6,816 nt of DNA from GCA-2716945 sp964342835 (GTDB lineage Bacteria; Pseudomonadota; Gammaproteobacteria; GCA-002705445; GCA-002716945). The translations under genes and the position numbers were made by a program. The DNA lies in the NCBI GenBank assembly GCA_964342835.1, contig CAYFGJ010000061.1:1-6816 (forward strand), read 5' to 3'. Shown here in pieces: positions 1 to 6,816 of this stretch (positions are counted from its first letter, which is position 1; each line of letters opens with the position of its first letter). The notes beneath the pieces are model-generated. The model worked only from the letters and a program-made list of their open reading frames with translations. It did not search any database and had not been told where the DNA came from.

Positions 1-7
1 TTAATAA

Positions 8-1804
8 ATGAATTACAACAATATTCATATAAATAGAATTTTTAAAATTCTAGATAATAAAGATCAAATATATTTAATATTTATTTTTGTTCTAGCATTT
101 TTATCAGGACTATTAGAAATAGCAGGTATTGCGTCTATAATCCCTTTCATAGGTATAATCTCAGATCCTCAATATCTTGAAAATAAAGAATATTTAACAA
201 ATATTACAAACTACCTAGGCTACGATTATAATGATTCACGAATATTTTTTGGTGTATTGAGTATCGTATTATTTATTTCAATAAACCTATACAATATATT
301 TTATAATTGGAAAACGGTCATGTTTACTGCATATTTAGAATCCAAGATGTCTGCAATTGTATTAAAGAAATATCTAGATCAATCTTATAGTTTTTTTGTC
401 AATTCTAATCCATCAGTACTAATTAAAAATGTATTAGATGAATCTTCACAGCTCTGTACTGGCTTTATTTATCCGTATATTGAGATCATTGCCAGAATAA
501 TGATATTAACACTAATTTCAATACTACTTTTTAATGTAAATTATAAATTATTCATTGGGTCAACATTATTAATTTCAATTATTTATTTATTAATTTATAG
601 ATTTTTAAAGAATACAATGAGTGATTATGGTGAAAAGAAAATAATTTTAAATAGTTTAAGGTTTAAAACAGTAAAAGAAGTTTTTGATAATTTAAAAGAT
701 GTAAAATTTTATTCTATTGAAGACTATTATACTAAAATGTTTTCAAAATCAGCTAGTGATTTTTCTCTTAATGCAGGACGTGCAGCTATTTATCAAACAA
801 TACCCAGGTATATTATAGAAATAATTTTATTTGGTGGTGTATTCTTATCAATTATTTATTTAATATCTAGTAATAGCTCTTTGGTTTCATATTTACCTAC
901 CATCAGTGTTTTTATATTAGCAGCATATAGATCAATACCTATGTTACAAAACATATTTGTTAATCTTACTAATGTAAAACTCAATTATCCAGTTTTAAAA
1001 ATTGTAGAAGATGCAATCAATCTTAATCAGAAAAAACCAATAATTAATGAAACTATACCTTCATTACAGAACTCTATAAGATTTGAGAATATTACTTTTG
1101 GTTATAAGAATAATAACAATATTATTGATTCATTATCTTTTAAAATACAAAAAGGCGGAATGACTTCGATTATAGGTACTACCGGGATTGGTAAAACTAC
1201 TTTGATTGATATTTTTTTAGGATTTTATAATCAAAAAAATGGGTATATTAAAATTGATGATAACATTGTAACAGATGAAAATAGAGCAAACCTTCTTAAA
1301 TCTATAGGTTATGTATCACAAACAACATCTTTGCAACAAAAGAGTATAGCTGAAAATATTGCAGTAGGAATTGATACTAAACACATTGACTATGATCGCA
1401 TTAAAAAAGTATCAAAAATACTTGAATTAGATGAACTCATAAAACACTTAGATGATAGTTATGAAACTGATATTGGAGAAAAGGGAGTTAAAATTAGTGG
1501 CGGCCAAAGACAGAAAATTGGAATAGCAAGAGCACTTTATTTACAACCTTCAATTCTTATATTAGACGAATCAACCAACGCTCTTGATACAGTTAGTGAA
1601 AGTAGAATCATTAAAAATATTAAAAAATTTAATAAAGATATAACAATTATTATGATTACACATAGGCTATCAGCATTAAAATTATCTGATACAATACTTA
1701 TGCTAAAAAATAATAAAATGTTTAATTTAAAACTATCTGATAAGAAAAATTTAAATGAAATTGATAGAATTATTAATGACTATGACGAGAGAAATAAATG
1801 TTAA
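8..1804 (+). CDS. PglK-type ABC transporter, putative lipid-linked oligosaccharide flippase
   Basis: Complete 598-residue half-transporter: N-terminal membrane domain fused to a C-terminal ATPase, probably working as a homodimer in the inner membrane. Hydrophobic segments lie near residues 21-50, 79-98, 154-176, 180-199, 265-287 and 296-312. The stretch at 52-77 between the first two sits where PglK carries its external lipid-contacting helix. The ATPase is intact: Walker A GTTGIGKTT (390-398, K396), Q-loop Q438, signature ISGGQ (496-500), Walker B ILILDE (516-521) and switch H552. The LLEIAGIASIIPFI segment (35-48) is typical of PglK-like proteins in glycan clusters; PglK itself flips undecaprenyl-linked glycan. 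The start is well fixed, because an in-frame TAA lies directly upstream at 5-7. Only seven upstream bases are visible, so its ribosome site cannot be judged. Its end overlaps legB by 7 bases. Substrate is inferred from neighbours; a general MsbA-like lipid exporter is the main alternative. Confidence 0.88.
   Translation: MNYNNIHINRIFKILDNKDQIYLIFIFVLAFLSGLLEIAGIASIIPFIGIISDPQYLENKEYLTNITNYLGYDYNDSRIFFGVLSIVLFISINLYNIFYNWKTVMFTAYLESKMSAIVLKKYLDQSYSFFVNSNPSVLIKNVLDESSQLCTGFIYPYIEIIARIMILTLISILLFNVNYKLFIGSTLLISIIYLLIYRFLKNTMSDYGEKKIILNSLRFKTVKEVFDNLKDVKFYSIEDYYTKMFSKSASDFSLNAGRAAIYQTIPRYIIEIILFGGVFLSIIYLISSNSSLVSYLPTISVFILAAYRSIPMLQNIFVNLTNVKLNYPVLKIVEDAINLNQKKPIINETIPSLQNSIRFENITFGYKNNNNIIDSLSFKIQKGGMTSIIGTTGIGKTTLIDIFLGFYNQKNGYIKIDDNIVTDENRANLLKSIGYVSQTTSLQQKSIAENIAVGIDTKHIDYDRIKKVSKILELDELIKHLDDSYETDIGEKGVKISGGQRQKIGIARALYLQPSILILDESTNALDTVSESRIIKNIKKFNKDITIIMITHRLSALKLSDTILMLKNNKMFNLKLSDKKNLNEIDRIINDYDERNKC
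1787..1792 (+). promoter_or_regulatory. Ribosome binding site for legB
   Basis: The purine run GAGAGA ends five bases before the ATG at 1798, a normal distance. It lies inside the last codons of the upstream ABC gene, whose stop overlaps the legB start, so translation of the two is probably coupled. Confidence 0.55.
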
Positions 1805-2811
1805 TTAAAAATCTAAAAAATAAAAATATTTTAATAACCGGTGCCGATGGTTTTATTGGATCACACTTAACTGAAGCATTATTTAAATTTAATTGTAATC
1901 TTAGAGTTATGACAATGTATAATTCATTTAATACATGGGGTTGGTTAGATACAATCGATAACAAAGTTTTAAAAAATATAGAAGTTATATCTGGAGATAT
2001 TCGAGATAAAAAGTTTGTTAATAATGCATGTAAAAATATTGATTATATTTTTCATTTAGCATCATTAATCGCAATTCCGCATTCATATAATTCACCATAT
2101 GCATATTTAGAAACTAATGCATTAGGAACACTAAATTTAGTTGAATCAAGTTTAGAAAATAATATTAAAAAAATCATCCACACATCAACGAGTGAAGTAT
2201 ATGGAGAGTCATCTAAAATTCCAATAAATGAATTAGAATTAATCAAAGCTAAATCTCCTTATTCAGCAATGAAAATAGCTGCTGATCAAATAGCTTATTC
2301 TTATTTTAGTACTTATAATTTACCTATAACTATTCTTCGCCCATTCAATACATTTGGTCCCAGACAATCATGTAGAGCTATAATACCTACAATAATTACA
2401 CAATTATTAAATACAAAAAATAAAATCAAATTAGGATCATTATATCCTACAAGAGATTTTTTATATGTAGCTGATACAGTAGACGGATTTATCAAAAGTT
2501 TGTTATCAGAGAAAAATATAGGTGAAATTATTAATATTGGATCAGGATATGAAATTTCTATTGGTAATTTAGTGCAAATGATTCAAAAGATTATGAAAAC
2601 TAAATTTTTAGTTAGTACTGATAAGGATAGAATTCGACCAAAACCTGGAGAAGTATTTAGATTAAAAGCAGACATTAAGAAAGCTAAAAAACTATTAAAC
2701 TGGAAACCAAAATACACAGGGAAAGATGGTCTTCAAAAATCATTGTTAATTACTATTAAATGGTTTAAAGATAACAAACATTTATATAAGGATGATTTAT
2801 ATAATCAATAG
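1798..2811 (+). CDS. legB: LegB-type NAD-dependent nucleotide-sugar 4,6-dehydratase
   Basis: A 337-residue cytoplasmic extended short-chain dehydrogenase, full length for its family. The Rossmann motif GADGFIG is at 15-21, the NAD-contact GDIRD at 66-70, and the catalytic pair Y155xxxK159 sits in SPYSAMK. The STSEVYG segment (130-136) gives a T-S-E active-site triplet rather than the T-D-E of RmlB. The segments YNSFNTWGWLD (41-51), RPFNTFGPRQ (181-190) and PTRDF (217-221) are hallmarks of LegB proteins as I know them. In legionaminic acid synthesis LegB converts a nucleotide-linked GlcNAc (GDP-linked in Campylobacter jejuni) to its 4-keto-6-deoxy form, ready for an aminotransferase. Here the next gene is a PLP-fold protein, which fits that step although it is not a typical LegC. 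The ATG overlaps the end of the ABC gene by 7 bases. UDP-glucuronate decarboxylases share the T-S-E triplet, but the family-specific segments favour LegB. Confidence 0.82.
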   Translation: MLIKNLKNKNILITGADGFIGSHLTEALFKFNCNLRVMTMYNSFNTWGWLDTIDNKVLKNIEVISGDIRDKKFVNNACKNIDYIFHLASLIAIPHSYNSPYAYLETNALGTLNLVESSLENNIKKIIHTSTSEVYGESSKIPINELELIKAKSPYSAMKIAADQIAYSYFSTYNLPITILRPFNTFGPRQSCRAIIPTIITQLLNTKNKIKLGSLYPTRDFLYVADTVDGFIKSLLSEKNIGEIINIGSGYEISIGNLVQMIQKIMKTKFLVSTDKDRIRPKPGEVFRLKADIKKAKKLLNWKPKYTGKDGLQKSLLITIKWFKDNKHLYKDDLYNQ

Positions 2812-2815
2812 GAAG
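2810..2815 (+). promoter_or_regulatory. Close-spaced ribosome binding site for the PLP-fold gene
   Basis: AGGAAG overlaps the TAG stop of legB. Its AGGA core ends three bases before the ATG at 2817, tighter than usual. The only in-frame codons upstream before a stop at 2802-2804 are not good starts, and the next Met (residue 41) lies inside the conserved SGRMSLYYG segment, so the 2817 start stands. Confidence 0.5.
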
Positions 2816-2816
2816 C

Positions 2817-3863
2817 ATGTTAAATCAAAACAATAAAATTACAATCCAACCTAAATTTGATTACAAATTATTATTTAAAAATTTTTTAAAATATAATAAA
2901 CATTTATCTAAAAAATATCTTTTTTCTTCAGGAAGAATGTCATTGTATTATGGAATTAGTAGTTTGCAAAAACGTCTAAATATAAAAAAGGTATTATTGC
3001 CAAGTTTAATTTGCGAAGAAATAATACCTGTATTTAAAATGTTAGGAATTGAAATTATATATTATCAACTTAATGAAAACCTTGAAATTGATTATAATTA
3101 TATTGAAAAATGTGTAAAAGAAGATAACTATTTTGTATTTATTGTTAATTATTTTGGATATCCATCAGATTGGAAGAAAATTTTAGAATTAAAGAATAAA
3201 TATGGTTTTATGATAATTGAAGATAATGCACATTCTTTATATGGAAAATATAATGAAAAGAAACTTGGACTATTTGGCGATATATCATTTACAAGTTTTA
3301 GAAAAATTCTACCATTATTGACTGGATCTGAACTTAAAATTAATATAAAACATGAACGAATAATATTAAATAAATTAACTAAATTTCCATCAAAAAATGA
3401 ATTCATTTACTTATTTAGAAATTTTAAACCATCATTTTTAAACTCTAATATCAAAAAAAATAATTATACCGATAAAATAGATATTGAAAATTATCAAATG
3501 GATTATTTATCATATAAAATCTACATTAACAATGTTTTTGATGAGCTATATATTGAATCAATAAGGTATAAAAATTATTTATATTGGAAAAATTTTTTAA
3601 TTAATTCAGATCTTAAGTATTTTAATTTTATAAAAAATAAATTTTGTCCATATGTATTTCCATGTATTGCTCCAACCCAACAAGAGAAAGAATATTGGAT
3701 TAATTGGGGAACTAAAAATAATATTAGTATAATAAATTGGCCAAAACTACCAAACTCTAAAAATTATTGTATTGAAAATAATCAATTAAAAAATATCATA
3801 TTTTTCCCAGTTAATCATCATAATGACATTTCATTAAACACTAACTACTATGCTTACAATTAA
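2817..3863 (+). CDS. Divergent DegT/DnrJ/EryC1/StrS-type PLP-dependent aminotransferase
   Basis: A 348-residue soluble protein with a fold-type I PLP-enzyme layout. SSGRMSLYYG (37-46) matches the N-terminal cofactor-phosphate region. VLLPSLICEEII (59-70) and FIVNYFGYP (108-116) match core strands. IIEDNAHSLYG (133-143) carries the Asp (D136) that pairs with the PLP ring nitrogen. SFRK (160-163) puts a lysine, K163, where the internal aldimine forms. This is the SFRKxLP variant rather than the usual SFHPxK...GEGG, and the following glycine pair is reduced to TGSEL (169-173). The C-terminal half is less conserved and rich in Asn, Lys and Ile. Position after legB suggests it aminates the 4-keto sugar made by LegB (inference); the family also includes members of unknown reaction. 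It overlaps the next gene by 14 bases. The fold assignment is fairly sure; activity and substrate are not. Confidence 0.72.
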   Translation: MLNQNNKITIQPKFDYKLLFKNFLKYNKHLSKKYLFSSGRMSLYYGISSLQKRLNIKKVLLPSLICEEIIPVFKMLGIEIIYYQLNENLEIDYNYIEKCVKEDNYFVFIVNYFGYPSDWKKILELKNKYGFMIIEDNAHSLYGKYNEKKLGLFGDISFTSFRKILPLLTGSELKINIKHERIILNKLTKFPSKNEFIYLFRNFKPSFLNSNIKKNNYTDKIDIENYQMDYLSYKIYINNVFDELYIESIRYKNYLYWKNFLINSDLKYFNFIKNKFCPYVFPCIAPTQQEKEYWINWGTKNNISIINWPKLPNSKNYCIENNQLKNIIFFPVNHHNDISLNTNYYAYN

Positions 3864-5190
3864 GAATTACCAGATAAATTATTTAAATTATTTAATAATA
3901 ACCATCTTTTTTATAACATTTGGTATTTTGTTTAAAAGTATTGGTTTGAAAATTCCATTTGTATTATTACAATTTGGATTACTTGTTATTGCGCTTTTAT
4001 ATTCTATTGTTTGTTTGTCATGTACGAAGATAGAAAACAATAATGTCTTAATATTTTATCTTTTTATTTTATATATATTTATTTATAACTTTTTATATGT
4101 ATTTATCCGTTATAACGAAGTTGATAGTTCATTTTTTGATGTTTTATATTATGCTTTGAGTGAATTTAGACTTTCAACAATAGGTTATTTTTTTCCATTG
4201 ATATTTATACCACTTATTAATCATAATCTTGAAAAACTAGAGAATTCATTATTTATTATTATTAAAATAATCGTAATTTATACATTGTTAGAACAATTTA
4301 TATCTTTGATTGGTTTTAGAAGTTTTTTTGAAAGTTTTTATATGGATGCCGGTATTATTCATAGCAATCAAATTGGTATGAAAAGTGGATTGGGATTATA
4401 TAGAATTTGGGGATTAATTGGAACTCCATCACTCTTGGGGCTTTTTCATGTAATTACTTTATCTTATTTTTTATACAAAAAAGATAATACGTGGGTACTA
4501 TTAAGTATCCTTGCAGTAATCATGAGTACATCAAGAAGTGCATATCTGGCATTATTAATTGTATTTTTTCTATATTTACTTATAAATCGTAAATATTTTA
4601 TGCTTACAGTTATATTTGTTTCGTTATCATTATTATTATTTTCAATGTTTGAATATGTTGATTACTTAGAAGATAAAAATTCAATGGAACACATAGGATT
4701 ACAAAAATTTATTTGGGGTATTGAAGGATATTTTTTACTATTATTTAAAGAGATAGATTATATAGGTAAAGATGCTTCAATTTATGTAGAATTACAACGT
4801 GGTGATCTGATAATGCTTATAGATTATTTTTCAAACAATCCAATGGAAATTCTTTTTGGTAAAGGAATAACATATATGTTTGTTCATTCAAATATTCTAA
4901 ATTTAACACCTTTTTCAAAACACGTTCCCATTGGTGGAGATTATTATATTTTAACTTTTTTTGAACAATATGGAATTGTTGGATTGATATTATTAATATC
5001 TACTTATATTATTTTTCCTTTCATTAACCTGATAAAAAGCAAAAATTATCTAAATTTTATTCCTATTATGTTTTTTGTTAGTTTGATGCATTATCCACCC
5101 CAACATGTTAAAATCTTAATGATATTTGTTGGATATGCTGTTTGGAAAATATATTTTTTAAAGAATGATCAAGATAAAGAATATACATAA
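3850..5190 (+). CDS. Wzy-like O-antigen polymerase / O-antigen ligase family membrane protein
   Basis: A 446-residue integral membrane protein with about ten to eleven hydrophobic segments, near 13-33, 36-57, 66-86, 110-124, 133-155, 188-209, 213-226, 229-246, 248-268, 366-394 and 402-435. A large polar loop at about 269-365 should face the periplasm. RIWGLIGTP (185-193) and MSTSRSAYL (225-233) are common in Wzy/WaaL-superfamily proteins. After the loop, DYYILTFFEQYGIVG (364-378) aligns with the ligase motif H[NSQ]x9GxxG, but Asp-Tyr replaces the His-Asn pair; this favours polymerase over WaaL ligase. Expected role: joining undecaprenyl-linked repeat units in the periplasm. Sequence divergence in this group is extreme, so the call rests on topology and a few motifs. 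The start is the only one available, since an in-frame TAA lies at 3835-3837. It overlaps the preceding gene by 14 bases and has no visible Shine-Dalgarno sequence. Confidence 0.72.
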   Translation: MLTIKNYQINYLNYLIITIFFITFGILFKSIGLKIPFVLLQFGLLVIALLYSIVCLSCTKIENNNVLIFYLFILYIFIYNFLYVFIRYNEVDSSFFDVLYYALSEFRLSTIGYFFPLIFIPLINHNLEKLENSLFIIIKIIVIYTLLEQFISLIGFRSFFESFYMDAGIIHSNQIGMKSGLGLYRIWGLIGTPSLLGLFHVITLSYFLYKKDNTWVLLSILAVIMSTSRSAYLALLIVFFLYLLINRKYFMLTVIFVSLSLLLFSMFEYVDYLEDKNSMEHIGLQKFIWGIEGYFLLLFKEIDYIGKDASIYVELQRGDLIMLIDYFSNNPMEILFGKGITYMFVHSNILNLTPFSKHVPIGGDYYILTFFEQYGIVGLILLISTYIIFPFINLIKSKNYLNFIPIMFFVSLMHYPPQHVKILMIFVGYAVWKIYFLKNDQDKEYT

Positions 5191-5243
5191 ATTATTATAC
5201 TATAGATAATAATAAAATATGATTTTGATAATTAAAGAGACTA
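5191..5243 (+). other. 53-base intergenic gap with a weak all-A/T inverted repeat
   Basis: This is the only gap longer than five bases between genes in the window. ATTATTAT at 5191-5198 and ATAATAAT at 5206-5213 are perfect 8-base inverted arms around a 7-base loop, but every pair is A-T and no T-run follows, so it does not look like an intrinsic terminator. A TATACT hexamer at 5196-5201 resembles a -10 box but has no good -35 partner. The purine run AAAGAGA at 5234-5240 is a plausible ribosome site for the ATG at 5244. Confidence 0.35.
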
Positions 5244-6816
5244 ATGCAAAATTTTTTAATTCAATTACCTAGAAACTTAAAAAGATTATTGCTTATATCA
5301 ATCGATGTAATAAGTATATGGATTGCATTCTGGCTTGCATTGATGATTCGTTTAGATGACTTTTTTTGGATTAAAGATGGATATACGTTAACTAAGGCAT
5401 CTCCTGATCAACTATACAATACTTTTTTGATAATTACAGCGGTAACAATTCCAATATTAATTTTATTTAGACTGTATAGATCAATCACTAGATATATATC
5501 TATAGAAACGTATATAAAAATATTACAAGCAACTTTGATTTCTGTACTAATCTCAACTTTGATTATATATTACATAAATTATCCTATACCAAAATCAGCT
5601 TTACTATTGTATTTTATTATATTAACAGCATTTATGTTCATTAATAGATTTATGGCAAAAAGTTATTTATTATCTAGAACAAAACTTTTTAGAAAGAAAA
5701 TATTAATATTTGGTCTAGATCAATCATCAATACATCTAGCAAATATTTTAAAAAATGATCATGAAGTTAAACCTGTTGGTTTTATAAGTAATAACAATAT
5801 TGATAAAAAAACAACTGTTTCAGAATTACCTGTTTACATGAGTTACGATATTGAAAATATTGTCAAAAAGAAAAACATACATGAAATATTAATTATACCA
5901 ACCGAATCACCAACAGAACTTAGTAATATTATAAATTCTTTAGAGTCTTGTGAAGCGAAATTAAGAAAAGTTCCTAATATAAACCTAGTAGCAAAGGGGA
6001 ATATAAAAATTGATGACTTTAAAAAAATAGATATAGAAGATTTACTGGGAAGAGATTCGGTTAAACCAGATCCGTATTTATTAAAATCATGTGTTGAAAA
6101 TAAAGTTGTAATGATAACAGGCGCAGGTGGATCTATAGGTTCTGAATTATCGCGTCAAATTATAAATCTTAATCCTAAAAAAATAATTTTAGTAGAGTTA
6201 TCTGAATTCTTTTTATATGAAATAGATAATGAATTAAACGATATTAATAAAAAAGAAAATATGGGTGTTACTATCAAATCGTATCTTGGCTCTGTAACAG
6301 ATCAAGATTTTGTAAAATCAATTTTTGAATACGATAATATAGATACCGTTTATCATGCCGCTGCATATAAACATGTTCCATTGGTAGAACATAACCCAAT
6401 TTCTGCAATAAAAACTAATATAATTGGAACTAATATTCTTGCTCAACACGCATATAAAACAAATGTAGAAAATTTTGTTTTAATATCAAGTGATAAAGCA
6501 GTTCGTCCAACGAACATTATGGGTGCTACAAAAAGATTTACTGAAATTATTTTACAAGCTCTTCAAGATGTAGTTGAAGATTTACCAACAAAAAAATGTA
6601 GGACAAAGTTTTGTATGGTTAGATTTGGTAATGTACTTGATACATCTGGATCAGTAGTACCATTATTTAAAAAACAAATTGAGAAAGGTGGTCCTGTAAC
6701 AGTAACAGACGCTAGAGTAATTAGATATTTTATGACAATCAAAGAAGCAGCAGAATTAGTTATACAAGCTGGTTCCTTAAGCAAAGGCGGAGATGTATTT
6801 CTTTTAGAAATGGGTG
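5244..6816 (+). CDS. WbpM/PglF/CapD-type membrane-bound UDP-GlcNAc 4,6-dehydratase (3' end beyond window)
   Basis: Open to the window edge: 524 codons plus one base are present, and the family is usually about 600-650 residues, so roughly the last 100 are missing. The N-terminus, QLPRNLKRLLL followed by about four membrane segments (13-35, 60-78, 92-112, 117-137), matches WbpM-like anchors. A CoA-binding-like Rossmann domain spans about 150-250. The catalytic domain starts at TGAGGSIGS (292-300), followed by AAAYKHVPLVEHNP (372-385), the SSDK segment (415-418), M426xxxK430 and RFGNVLDTSGSVVPLF (460-475). Met in place of the usual catalytic Tyr of YxxxK is the known hallmark of PglF/WbpM enzymes, with the acid and base in the S-D-K triplet. 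It should convert UDP-GlcNAc to UDP-2-acetamido-2,6-dideoxy-xylo-hexos-4-ulose at the inner face of the membrane. The start is bounded by an in-frame TAA at 5229-5231 and preceded by AAAGAGA. Confidence 0.92.
   Translation, partial: MQNFLIQLPRNLKRLLLISIDVISIWIAFWLALMIRLDDFFWIKDGYTLTKASPDQLYNTFLIITAVTIPILILFRLYRSITRYISIETYIKILQATLISVLISTLIIYYINYPIPKSALLLYFIILTAFMFINRFMAKSYLLSRTKLFRKKILIFGLDQSSIHLANILKNDHEVKPVGFISNNNIDKKTTVSELPVYMSYDIENIVKKKNIHEILIIPTESPTELSNIINSLESCEAKLRKVPNINLVAKGNIKIDDFKKIDIEDLLGRDSVKPDPYLLKSCVENKVVMITGAGGSIGSELSRQIINLNPKKIILVELSEFFLYEIDNELNDINKKENMGVTIKSYLGSVTDQDFVKSIFEYDNIDTVYHAAAYKHVPLVEHNPISAIKTNIIGTNILAQHAYKTNVENFVLISSDKAVRPTNIMGATKRFTEIILQALQDVVEDLPTKKCRTKFCMVRFGNVLDTSGSVVPLFKKQIEKGGPVTVTDARVIRYFMTIKEAAELVIQAGSLSKGGDVFLLEMG

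Noticed and set aside
1..7. Possible end of an upstream gene
   Set aside because: Seven bases containing TAA are too few to support any call; the TAA at 5-7 is only useful for bounding the first gene's start.
1773..3406. Several minus-strand open frames of 60-85 codons (1773-1964, 2052-2246, 2313-2495, 3149-3406)
   Set aside because: All lie opposite well-supported conserved genes, lack recognisable domains, and are expected antisense shadows.
3453..3460. Run of eight A bases inside the PLP-fold gene as a possible slippage or phase-variation site
   Set aside because: The frame is intact on both sides, and A-runs of this length are ordinary in such AT-rich DNA; phase-variable tracts are usually longer and often G or C.
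5173..5201. Possible promoter with TATACT as -10 ahead of the WbpM/PglF-type gene
   Set aside because: No recognisable -35 hexamer at the right distance, and TATA-like hexamers occur throughout this sequence.
5191..5213. Perfect 8-base inverted repeat after the Wzy-like gene as a possible terminator
   Set aside because: The stem is entirely A-T and no T-run follows; such repeats arise readily by chance in DNA this AT-rich.
6563..6784. Minus-strand open frame of 73 codons
   Set aside because: It is fully opposite the conserved catalytic domain of the WbpM/PglF-type dehydratase and encodes nothing recognisable.

Overview
The window is very AT-rich (roughly a quarter G+C by eye) and holds one polysaccharide or glycan biosynthesis cluster. 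All five genes are on the + strand and packed end to end. Gene contacts are a 7-base overlap, a 5-base gap, a 14-base overlap and a 53-base gap, so they look like part of one operon. Neither end of the operon is in view. The gene types (lipid-linked sugar flippase, LegB-type dehydratase, Wzy-like membrane protein, WbpM/PglF-type dehydratase) point to a Gram-negative bacterium. The base composition fits Campylobacterota or streamlined marine proteobacteria, but the window alone cannot settle the taxon.

Layout: 8-1804 is a single-chain ABC exporter of the PglK flippase type. 1798-2811 is a LegB-type NAD-dependent sugar-nucleotide 4,6-dehydratase. 2817-3863 is a divergent PLP-fold protein of the DegT/DnrJ/EryC1/StrS aminotransferase group. 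3850-5190 is a polytopic membrane protein of the Wzy polymerase / O-antigen ligase group, more Wzy-like. 5244 to the window end is a membrane-anchored WbpM/PglF/CapD-type UDP-GlcNAc 4,6-dehydratase, cut off at its C-terminus by the window edge.

How they may work together (inference): the two dehydratases make 4-keto-6-deoxy-HexNAc nucleotides and the PLP protein may aminate one of them to a 4-amino-4,6-dideoxy sugar. Glycosyltransferases outside the window would build a lipid-linked oligosaccharide, the ABC protein would flip it across the inner membrane, and the Wzy-like protein would polymerise or transfer it. No glycosyltransferase, RNA gene, mobile element, CRISPR array or convincing terminator is visible. 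There is no gene-free stretch over 300 bases. I see no clearly new system. The points most worth following are the unusual PLP protein beside legB, two unrelated 4,6-dehydratase types in one cluster, and the PglK-type flippase beside a Wzy-like protein.
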